A DNA stretch of 64,000 bases, taken from contig NZ_DF970239.1 in NCBI RefSeq assembly GCF_000953855.2, positions 33,593-97,592 of the forward strand, in the 5' to 3' direction. A program made the position numbers and the translations under genes. A model generated the notes under the pieces. The model ran no database searches and was not told where the DNA came from. It saw only the letters and a program-made list of their open reading frames with translations. Each line of letters starts with the position of its first letter. Position 1 is the stretch's first letter. Source of the stretch: Mizugakiibacter sediminis. GTDB taxonomy: Bacteria > Pseudomonadota > Gammaproteobacteria > Xanthomonadales > Rhodanobacteraceae. This document shows positions 57,528 to 64,000 of this stretch, one piece after another.

Positions 57528-58218
57528 GGCCGTGCTGCTGGCGGCGGCGCAGCCGCTGTCGCTGGCGCAGATCGGCGCGCTGTTCACCGAAGAGGAAGCG
57601 GTCGGCCACGAGGAACTGGCGCGCGTGCTGCAGTCGCTGCAGGAGGACTGCGCCGGGCGCGGCGTCGAACTGGCCGAGGTGGCATCGGGTTTCCGCTACC
57701 AGGTGCGCCTCGACGTGCACCCGTGGGTGGCGCGCATGTGGACCGAGCGTCCCAGCCGCTACTCGCGCGCGCTGCTGGAGACGCTGGCGCTGATCGCCTA
57801 CCGGCAGCCGATCACTCGCGCCGAGATCGAGCAGATCCGCGGCGTCACCGTCTCCAGCAACATCATCAAGACGCTCGAGGAGCGCGAGTGGGTGCGCGTG
57901 GTCGGCTACCGCGACGTGCCCGGCAAGCCGGCGCTGTTCGGCACCACCAGGGCGTTCCTCGACTACTTCAACCTGAAATCGCTGGACGAGCTGCCGACGC
58001 TGGCCGAGATCCGCGACATCGACGACATCGAACCGCAGCTGCGTTTCGAAGACGGCGACGCGATCACCGCGCGCATCGACGCCGGTCCGCAGGACGAAGC
58101 CGTCGACGAAGCCGGCGCCGATGCCGCTCCGGACGCCGGCGACGCCTCCACCCCCACCCCCGATACCGACGACGCGATCGTCGTCGGCGACGCCGATACC
58201 GAGGAGAACCGCGCATGA
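57487..58218 (+). CDS. scpB: Segregation and condensation protein B
   Basis: 243 residues with two winged-helix domains. RIVEAVLLAAAQPLSLAQIG opens the family N-terminus, and ETLALIAYRQPITRAEIEQI, EREWVRVVGYRDVPGKPALF and TTRAFLDYFNLKSLDELP are diagnostic. It dimerises on ScpA. The last 50 residues are acidic and low in complexity. The stop overlaps rluB (ATGA). Confidence 0.95.
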   Translation: MTKMEFNQLKRIVEAVLLAAAQPLSLAQIGALFTEEEAVGHEELARVLQSLQEDCAGRGVELAEVASGFRYQVRLDVHPWVARMWTERPSRYSRALLETLALIAYRQPITRAEIEQIRGVTVSSNIIKTLEEREWVRVVGYRDVPGKPALFGTTRAFLDYFNLKSLDELPTLAEIRDIDDIEPQLRFEDGDAITARIDAGPQDEAVDEAGADAAPDAGDASTPTPDTDDAIVVGDADTEENRA

Positions 58219-59537
58219 ATGCGCCGCCCCGCAGCCTGCTCACGCTGAAGCGCCCGCGCGCCGCAGAGACCGCCGCGCCTGCGCTGGAGGAGCGCCTGCA
58301 CAAAGTCCTGGCGAACGCCGGGTTGGGTTCGCGCCGCATGCTGGAACAACGCATCCAGTCCGGCGAAGTGATGGTCAACGGCAGCGTCGCCGGCCTGGGC
58401 GCCAGCGTGCGTGCCGGCGACCGCGTCGAACTGGACGGCAAGCAGTTCGTCGTCGCCACCGACACGCGCGACGACGCCGAGGTGCTGATCTACCACAAGC
58501 CGGAAGGCGTGGTGACCACGCGCGAAGACCCGGAAGGCCGCCCCACCGTGTTCGAGCAGTTGCCGCGGCTGAAAGGCGCGCGCTGGGTGGCGGTCGGCCG
58601 CCTCGACATCAACACCACCGGCCTGCTGCTGCTCACCACCGACGGCGAACTGGCCAACGCGCTGATGCACCCCAAGACCGGCATCGAGCGCGAGTACCTC
58701 TGCCGCGTGCACGGCGAGGTGCCCGACGACGTGCTGGAACGGCTAAAGGCCGGCGTGATGCTGGAGGACGGTCCGGCGCGCTTCGACGAGATCGCGGTGA
58801 TCAGCCGCAGCGGCAGCCACGGCTGGTTCCGCGTGGTGATCCGCGAGGGTCGCAACCGCGAGGTGCGCCGCTTGTGGGATTCGCAGGGCTTCCTGGTCAG
58901 CCGCCTGAAGCGCATCCGCTACGGCAGCCTCGAGTTGCCGCGCGCGCTGCGCCGCGGCGAATGCGAAACGCTGGACGCGGAAGCGGTCAAGGCGCTGCGC
59001 CGGCAGGCCGGCCTCGGCGCGCCGCAGCCGACGCTGACCCTGAAGCCGGTGCTGCACCAGCGCCGCGCCACGCCGCGCGGCGTCACCGAGGTGCGCGCGG
59101 AACGCAGCGCGCCGCAGGCCTGGACCGGCGTGTATCACGGCGAGGCGCGCGAGCTCACCGCCTTCGACCGCATCCGGCCGGAACCGCCCGCTCCCGGCCG
59201 CGGCAAGCGTCGCGGCGGCGGCCGCGAGGTCAACGGCAACGTCGCGCGCCCGGAAAAGCCGCGGCGCAAGAAGAACCGGCGCGGCGTCGCGCCCGGCCAG
59301 GAGCTGCCGTCCGTGCGCAGCTGGTTCGCCGGCGAAACGCGCGGCGGCGGCGGTCGCGGCGCGGGCGCTCCCAAGCGCGGCGGCGGTCCCGGTGGCGCGC
59401 GCGGCGCGCACGGACAGGGGCACGGCGGCATGTTCCAGCCGGGCGGCGCGCGTCCGCCGGGCAAGCCGAAGCGCGGCCGTCCGGGCGGCCACAAGGGCCG
59501 CGGACATGGCGGCCAGGGCGGCCGCGGCCATAACTGA
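58215..59537 (+). CDS. rluB: 23S rRNA pseudouridine(2605) synthase RluB
   Basis: 440 residues: an S4 RNA-binding domain (EERLHKVLANAGLGSRRMLE), the RsuA/RluB catalytic domain with the catalytic aspartate in GRLDINTTGLLLLT, and a long C-terminal tail from about residue 275 that is very rich in Gly, Arg, Lys and Pro (GGGGRG, GGHKGRGHGGQGGRGHN). The tail is much longer than the core needs and is probably disordered RNA-binding sequence. scpA-scpB-rluB is a common order in gammaproteobacteria. Confidence 0.93.
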   Translation: MNAPPRSLLTLKRPRAAETAAPALEERLHKVLANAGLGSRRMLEQRIQSGEVMVNGSVAGLGASVRAGDRVELDGKQFVVATDTRDDAEVLIYHKPEGVVTTREDPEGRPTVFEQLPRLKGARWVAVGRLDINTTGLLLLTTDGELANALMHPKTGIEREYLCRVHGEVPDDVLERLKAGVMLEDGPARFDEIAVISRSGSHGWFRVVIREGRNREVRRLWDSQGFLVSRLKRIRYGSLELPRALRRGECETLDAEAVKALRRQAGLGAPQPTLTLKPVLHQRRATPRGVTEVRAERSAPQAWTGVYHGEARELTAFDRIRPEPPAPGRGKRRGGGREVNGNVARPEKPRRKKNRRGVAPGQELPSVRSWFAGETRGGGGRGAGAPKRGGGPGGARGAHGQGHGGMFQPGGARPPGKPKRGRPGGHKGRGHGGQGGRGHN

Positions 59538-59545
59538 GCGCGGCC

Positions 59546-59896
59546 GTGGGCAAGGTACGCATCTTCCACCATCCGCGCTGTTCCAAATCGCGGGCGACGC
59601 TGGCGCTGCTGGAAGAGCGCGGCTTGCGGCCGGAGATCGTCGACTACCTCTCGACGCCGCCCGGCGCGGCGGAACTATCCGCCATCCTCGACCGGCTCGG
59701 CATGCAGCCGCGCGAACTGATGCGCCGCGACGAGCCCGAATACCGGGAACTCGACCTCGACCGGCCGACGCTCAGCCGCGACGCGCTGATCGCCGCGATG
59801 GTGGCGCATCCGCGGCTGATCCAGCGCCCGATCGTGCTGGCCGACGGCAAGGCCGCGATCGGCCGGCCGCCGGAAGCGGTGCTCGAGATCCTGTAG
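59546..59896 (+). CDS. arsC: ArsC-family reductase (arsenate reductase, glutaredoxin-linked type)
   Basis: 116 residues from a GTG start 8 nt after rluB. The catalytic cysteine lies in HHPRCSKSRATLALLEERG near residue 12, with the arginines LIQRPIV and GRPPE that bind arsenate. ArsC of this type uses glutathione and glutaredoxin. No other ars genes are nearby, so it may serve general redox or Spx-like functions. Confidence 0.87.
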   Translation: MGKVRIFHHPRCSKSRATLALLEERGLRPEIVDYLSTPPGAAELSAILDRLGMQPRELMRRDEPEYRELDLDRPTLSRDALIAAMVAHPRLIQRPIVLADGKAAIGRPPEAVLEIL

Positions 59897-59918
59897 ACGC
59901 CGCGCGCGACCGCGCGGA

Positions 59919-60734
59919 TCAGAGCAGCGTGAAGGCGTCGGCGTCCATCCACGCCGGGAAGCGCTCGCGGTGCGCCAGCAGCGCCTGCGGGTCCAGTGTC
60001 ACCGTCGCCAGCTGCGCCACCGGTCCCAGTTCGACCAGCGCTTCGCCGAGGAAGTCAAGCACGGCGCTGTCGCCGGCGTAGGGATGGCCATTGCCGTCGG
60101 TGCCGACGCGGTTGACGCCGGCGCAGTAGCAGAGGTTCTCGATCGCGCGCGCGCGCAGCAGCGTGCGCCAGGCCTGCCGGCGCGGCGCCGGCCAATTGGC
60201 GACGAACACCAGCAGGTCGTAGTCCATGCCGCCCGCCGCGGCTTCGTTGCGGCGGTTGCGGATCCATACCGGGAAGCGCAGGTCGTAGCAGACCATCGGG
60301 CAGATCCGCCAGCCGTTCAGTTCGACGATCAGCCGCTGCTCGCCGCCGGCGTAACGCTTGTGCTCGTCGGCCATGCGGAACAGGTGGCGCTTGTCGTACA
60401 GGTCGAACGTGCCGTCCGGCCGCATCCACAGCAGGCGGTTGACGCACTTGTCGCCGGCGCGCACCACCAGGCTGCCGGTGATCACGGCTTTCGCCTCGGC
60501 GGCGAGCGCGCGCAGCCAGGCGATGCCCTCGCCGTCCATGGTTTCGGCGTTGCCCAGGGTTTCGTTGGTGAAGCCGGACAGAAAGGTTTCCGGCAGCACG
60601 ACCAGGTCGCTGCCGCGTCCGCTCAGGCCGTGCACCAGCGCGCCGTAGTAGTCGCGGTTGCCGGCCGGGTCGTGCCAGCGCGTGTCGCCCTGCACCAGGC
60701 TGACGGTCAGCGGCCGCAGGCTGCCCGCGTTCAC
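59919..60734 (-). CDS. yafV: Omega-amidase (YafV/Nit2-type carbon-nitrogen hydrolase)
   Basis: 271 residues from a GTG at 60734 that overlaps the stop of the transaminase gene (GTGA). The nitrilase catalytic triad is complete: Glu in [10 protein letters not shown], Lys in [12 protein letters not shown] and Cys in [13 protein letters not shown]. YafV/Nit2 hydrolyses alpha-ketoglutaramate and alpha-ketosuccinamate. Coupling to a methionine/glutamine transaminase matches that job. Confidence 0.88.
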   Translation of the reverse strand: MNAGSLRPLTVSLVQGDTRWHDPAGNRDYYGALVHGLSGRGSDLVVLPETFLSGFTNETLGNAETMDGEGIAWLRALAAEAKAVITGSLVVRAGDKCVNRLLWMRPDGTFDLYDKRHLFRMADEHKRYAGGEQRLIVELNGWRICPMVCYDLRFPVWIRNRRNEAAAGGMDYDLLVFVANWPAPRRQAWRTLLRARAIENLCYCAGVNRVGTDGNGHPYAGDSAVLDFLGEALVELGPVAQLATVTLDPQALLAHRERFPAWMDADAFTLL

Positions 60735-61876
60735 AGCGCGCACAGCCGCTCGGCGGCCGCCTCCAGAGTGGCATCGTTCTTGGCGAAGCACAGGCGCACC
60801 AGCCGCGATTGCGGCGCCGTCTCGTAGAACGGCGTCAGCGGGATCGCCGCCACGCCGCCCTCGCGCACCAGCCATTCGCAGAAGTTGATGTCGTCGGTGT
60901 CGCGGATCGCCGTGTAGTCGACGAGCTGGAAATAGCCGCCCGGCACGTCCAGCAGTTTCAGCCGCGACGGCGCCAAGAGCCCGCGGAAGCGGTCGCGCTT
61001 GGCCTGGTAGAACGCCGCCAGCTCGAGGTAGTGCTGCGGCGCCTGCTCGATCATCTCGGCGAAGGCCCATTGCGCCGGGTTGAACGTGCAGAAGGTGAGG
61101 TACTGGTGCACCTTGCGGAATTCCGCCGACAGCGGCTTCGGCGCCACGCAGTAGCCGACCTTCCAGCCGGTGCAGTGGTAGGTCTTGCCGAACGAGCTGA
61201 TCACGAAGCTGCGCTCGGCGAGCTCGGCGTGGCGCAGCACGCTCTGGTGCGCCGCGCCGTCGTAGACGATGTGCTCGTAAACCTCGTCGGAGAGCACCAG
61301 GATGCCGCTGGCGCGCACGATTTCCGCCAGCGCGTCGAGGTCGGCGCGGGTGAAGATCGCGCCGGACGGGTTGTGCGGCGTGTTGACCATGATCATGCGC
61401 GTCTTCGGCGTCACCGCGTCCCTGACGCGCTGCCAGTCGACGGCGAAGTCCGGCAGCCGCAGCGGCACGTGCACGGCGCGGCCGCCGGCGAGCTCGATCG
61501 CCGGTTCGTAGCAGTCGTAGCAGGGATCCAGCACGATCACCTCGTCGCCCGCGCCGACGCTGCAGGCGATCGCGGCGAAGATCGCCTCGGTGGCGCCGGA
61601 AGTGACGGTGACCTCGGTGTCGGCGCTGATGCGGCGCCCGTACAGCCGCTCGGTCTTCAGTGCGATCTGCTCGCGCAGCGGCGGGATGCCGGTCATCGGC
61701 GCGTACTGGTTGCGGCCTTCGTTCATCGCCCGGCTCAGCGCGTCGCGCAGCGCCTGCGGCGGATCGAAATCGGGAAAGCCCTGGCCCAGGTTGACGGCCT
61801 TGTGCTCCAGCGCGAGCTGGCTCATCACGCTGAAGATGGTGGTGCCGACCTTGGGCAGCTTGGTCTGGATCTGCAT
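60731..61876 (-). CDS. ybdL: Methionine/glutamine-type aminotransferase (YbdL/KAT family)
   Basis: 381 residues from the ATG at 61876; the frame is open to an upstream TTG. It closely resembles E. coli Ybd[52 protein letters not shown] and the PLP lysine in [20 protein letters not shown]. It should transaminate 4-methylthio-2-oxobutyrate with glutamine, giving methionine and alpha-ketoglutaramate, which the coupled omega-amidase then removes. This is the glutamine transaminase-omega-amidase pathway in one operon. Confidence 0.92.
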   Translation of the reverse strand: MQIQTKLPKVGTTIFSVMSQLALEHKAVNLGQGFPDFDPPQALRDALSRAMNEGRNQYAPMTGIPPLREQIALKTERLYGRRISADTEVTVTSGATEAIFAAIACSVGAGDEVIVLDPCYDCYEPAIELAGGRAVHVPLRLPDFAVDWQRVRDAVTPKTRMIMVNTPHNPSGAIFTRADLDALAEIVRASGILVLSDEVYEHIVYDGAAHQSVLRHAELAERSFVISSFGKTYHCTGWKVGYCVAPKPLSAEFRKVHQYLTFCTFNPAQWAFAEMIEQAPQHYLELAAFYQAKRDRFRGLLAPSRLKLLDVPGGYFQLVDYTAIRDTDDINFCEWLVREGGVAAIPLTPFYETAPQSRLVRLCFAKNDATLEAAAERLCAL

Positions 61877-61945
61877 GGGCGTCCCGATTTGGATGGCCAA
61901 ACGCCGGGCATGCTAGCACGTTGCCGGCGGCCGCATGCCGCCGCT

Positions 61946-62902
61946 TCAGAGCTGGCGCACCTTGCACTCCTCGTGCTTGCGCCGGGTGGCGTCCGGCAGG
62001 CGTTCGGCCAGGAAGTCGACGAAGGCGCGCACCGCCGGCAGCAGGCCGCGCCGGCTGGGATAGACGAAGTGCATGGTGCCTTCCGGTGCGTTCCACTCCG
62101 GCAGCAGCACTTCCAGCTCGCCGCGCGTCACGGCGGGCGCGCAGACGAACTCGGGCAGCAGCGCCACCCCGATGCCGCGCCGCGCGGACTCCAGCATCAC
62201 GTTGAAATCGCCGCAGATCAGCCGCGGCTGGATCTCGACGCTGACGCGCTCGCCGTCGGCGCCGATCAGTGCCCAGGTCTGCACGCCATCGTGCTCGAGC
62301 GTCGACAGTGCCGGCAGCCTGGCCAGGTCCTCGGGGCGCTGCGGGCGGCCGTGCTGCGCGAGCAGCGAGGGGCTGGCCACCGGCAGCACGCGCGACATGC
62401 CGAAGGTGCGCAGCACCAGCGAAGCGTCGGCGTCCAGCTTGTGGCGCACGCGGATGGCGACGTCGAAACCCTCGCCGATCAGGTCGACGCGCCGATCGCT
62501 GGACAGCAGCCGCACCTGCACCTTGGGATGCTGGGCGAGGAAGTCCGGCAGCACGTAGGCGACCACGGTCTGCGCCAGCGATATCGGGCAACTGACCCGC
62601 ACCACGCCGCGCGGTTCGGCGCGCAGCTCGTCGACGGCCTCCTGCGCGGCGCGCGCCTCTTCCAGCACCGCCCGGCAATGGCCATAGAAGCGTTCGCCCA
62701 CCTCGGTGATCACGAAGCGCCGGGTCGTTCGTTGCAGCAAGCGCACGCCGAGGCGTTCCTCCAGCTGCGCGATGCGCTTGCTCAGGCGCGACTTGGGCAG
62801 GCCCAGCGCCCGGCCGGCGGCCGAGAAACCGCCGTGCTCGACCACCATCGCGAAGAAGTACAGGTCATTCAGGTCCTGCATGGCCCCCAGGGGGAGATGC
62901 AT
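61946..62902 (-). CDS. LysR-family transcriptional regulator
   Basis: 318 residues from the ATG at 62902, chosen for its GGAGGAA upstream; an ATG at 62881 is where most relatives begin. The N-terminal winged helix-turn-helix [20 protein letters not shown] ... [20 protein letters not shown] is followed by the LysR ligand domain. It is divergent from an azoreductase gene across 120 bp, the usual layout for a regulator of its neighbour, perhaps responding to quinones or electrophiles. Confidence 0.9.
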   Translation of the reverse strand: MHLPLGAMQDLNDLYFFAMVVEHGGFSAAGRALGLPKSRLSKRIAQLEERLGVRLLQRTTRRFVITEVGERFYGHCRAVLEEARAAQEAVDELRAEPRGVVRVSCPISLAQTVVAYVLPDFLAQHPKVQVRLLSSDRRVDLIGEGFDVAIRVRHKLDADASLVLRTFGMSRVLPVASPSLLAQHGRPQRPEDLARLPALSTLEHDGVQTWALIGADGERVSVEIQPRLICGDFNVMLESARRGIGVALLPEFVCAPAVTRGELEVLLPEWNAPEGTMHFVYPSRRGLLPAVRAFVDFLAERLPDATRRKHEECKVRQL

Positions 62903-63022
62903 CGGCGTTTCCTCCAAAGAACGATCCATTCCATTCTTGCCGGCTTATCGATCGATTGTCCATCCCATAGCTTATATCGCGTGACGGCGCCCGGCGGGCG
63001 CCCGGACTGCGAAGAGGTCATC

Positions 63023-63598
63023 ATGAAACTGCTGCATATCGATTCGAGCGCCCTCGGCACCCACTCCGTTTCCCGCGAGCTCAGCGCGGCGATCGTCGCC
63101 CGCCTGCGCCGCCAGCACCCGACGGCGGAAGTCGTCTACCGCGACCTCGCCGCCGAACCGCTGCCGCACTGGGCGCCGGCTGCCGATGCCACCGATCCGG
63201 CGGTGCGCGCCGGCAGCGCGGTGCTGGACGAGTTTCTCGCCGCCGACGTCGTGGTGATCGGCGCGCCCATGTACAACTTCGGCATCCCCAGCCAGTTGAA
63301 GGCCTGGATCGATCGCATCCTGGTCGCCGGCAAGACCTTCCGTTACACCGCCCGGGGACCGGAAGGGCTGGCCGGCGGCAGGAAGGTGATCGTCGCCTCC
63401 GCGCGCGGCGGCATCTACAGCGACAAGCCGGCGATGGACTTCCAGGAAGCCTACCTGCGCCACGTGCTCGGTTTCATCGGCATCGGCGATGTCGAGTTCG
63501 TGCGGGCGGAAGGCCTGAACATCAGCCCCGAGACCAAGGCCGAGGCGATCCGTTCCGCACATGCCGCGATCGAGGACGTGGCGCGGCTGGCGGCCTGA
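63023..63598 (+). CDS. azoR: FMN-dependent NADH:quinone/azo oxidoreductase
   Basis: 191-residue flavodoxin-fold enzyme ([20 protein letters not shown]). The FMN-binding segments [20 protein letters not shown] and [20 protein letters not shown] are typical of AzoR. It reduces quinones and azo compounds with NADH and probably protects against thiol stress. A GAAGAGG precedes the ATG. It is divergent from the LysR gene. Its stop lies 2 nt before a tandem repeat. Confidence 0.92.
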   Translation: MKLLHIDSSALGTHSVSRELSAAIVARLRRQHPTAEVVYRDLAAEPLPHWAPAADATDPAVRAGSAVLDEFLAADVVVIGAPMYNFGIPSQLKAWIDRILVAGKTFRYTARGPEGLAGGRKVIVASARGGIYSDKPAMDFQEAYLRHVLGFIGIGDVEFVRAEGLNISPETKAEAIRSAHAAIEDVARLAA

Positions 63599-63600
63599 GC

Positions 63601-64000
63601 GCCTCCGCGTCCGCACGCGCTCCCGGCGCGCGCGGTCGAACCCGCGTGGCTTCTCGCCCACCCTCTCCGAAACGCCGACGGCCCCTCGCGGGGCCGTCCG
63701 CGTTTCCGGCGGAGAGGGTGGGATTGTGCAGGCCGTCCACGGCCTGCATCCGCGCCTGTCGGCGCGGACCGCCTCCGCGTCCGCACGCGCTCCCGGCGCG
63801 CGCGGTCGAACCCGCGTGGCTTCTCGCCCACCCTCTCCGAAACGCCGACGGCCCCTCGCGGGGCCGTCCGCGTTTCCGGCGGAGAGGGTGGGATTGTGCA
63901 GGCCCTCCATGGCCTGCATCCGCGCCTGTCGGCGCGGACCGCCTCCGGCGTCCGCACGCGCTCCCGGCGCGTGCAGTCGAACCCGCGTGGCTTCTCACCC
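63601..64000. repeat. 170-bp direct tandem repeat with nested hairpins (at least 2.35 copies, continues past the window)
   Basis: Units begin at 63601, 63771 and 63941 with nearly identical sequence; copies 1 and 2 differ at only a few positions (for example GTCCACGG against CTCCATGG near their ends). Each unit carries a nested dyad: outer arms CCACCCTCTCC / GGAGAGGGTGG (63658-63668 and 63711-63721) and an inner GACGGCCCC-4-GGGGCCGTC (63677-63698). The period is not a multiple of 3 and no coding signal is seen. The array starts 2 nt after the azoR stop. Confidence 0.9.

Noticed and set aside
63625..63650. tRNA T-arm-like sequence (GGTCGAACCC) in the tandem repeat
   Set aside because: No acceptor, D or anticodon arm can be folded around it, and the TTCRA consensus is not met.
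63601..64000. CRISPR array
   Set aside because: Units are 170 bp and nearly identical throughout, with no unique spacers, and no cas gene is present.

Overview
The window is chromosomal DNA of a GC-rich gammaproteobacterium. Gene content and order (guaB-guaA, ndk-rlmN-pilW-rodZ-yfgM-bamB-der, serC...aroA-cmk-rpsA-ihfB-lapA-lapB, clpS-clpA, scpA-scpB-rluB), a canonical Clp/CRP half-site palindrome and short repeat hairpins of a type common in that group point to the Xanthomonadales/Lysobacterales (Xanthomonadaceae or Rhodanobacteraceae). I cannot name a genus. Coding density is high. No tRNA, rRNA, insertion sequence or CRISPR array was recognised.

Left end (1-5 kb): the start of a thiamine-diphosphate dehydrogenase E1 alpha gene coupled to an acetyl-CoA synthetase, a PAS-GAF-GGDEF diguanylate cyclase, and a small DUF3653/XafT-like gene. 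A very good match to the Xer recombination site dif (3900-3927) lies 38 bp from that small gene. KOPS-type octamers on both sides point towards it, so this is probably the replication terminus. A small membrane protein with a Clp-type operator and tadA follow.

5-24 kb: purine synthesis (guaB, guaA), folD, molybdenum cofactor genes (a rhodanese-MoeB and an in-frame MobA-MoeA fusion), the GTPase Der, and the envelope/translation set bamB, yfgM, rodZ, pilW, rlmN and ndk, nearly all on the minus strand. A plus-strand beta-oxidation unit follows: a TetR regulator with a clear promoter and overlapping operator, then fadN-type and fadA genes. Two intergenic hairpins built of 7-bp repeats sit in the guaB-guaA and fadN-fadA gaps.

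24-41 kb, minus strand: a csaA-like gene, an amino-acid/amine oxidase, a transsulfuration-type PLP enzyme, galU, and a WbpM/WbpL-like pair for surface polysaccharide. These are followed by lapB-lapA-ihfB-rpsA-cmk-aroA-hisC-serA-serC, which link serine, histidine and aromatic synthesis to translation and LPS control.

41-56 kb: msrP-msrQ (periplasmic methionine sulfoxide repair, a molybdoenzyme that uses the cofactor pathway above), an FHA protein, a PHA-system protein, a patatin lipase, infA, clpA-clpS, nudJ-mnmA-hflD, aconitase, a lipoprotein, fadD and a PilZ protein.

56-64 kb: scpA-scpB-rluB-arsC-like, an omega-amidase plus methionine/glutamine transaminase pair, and a LysR regulator divergent from an azoreductase. 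The window ends inside a 170-bp tandem repeat that carries nested hairpins.
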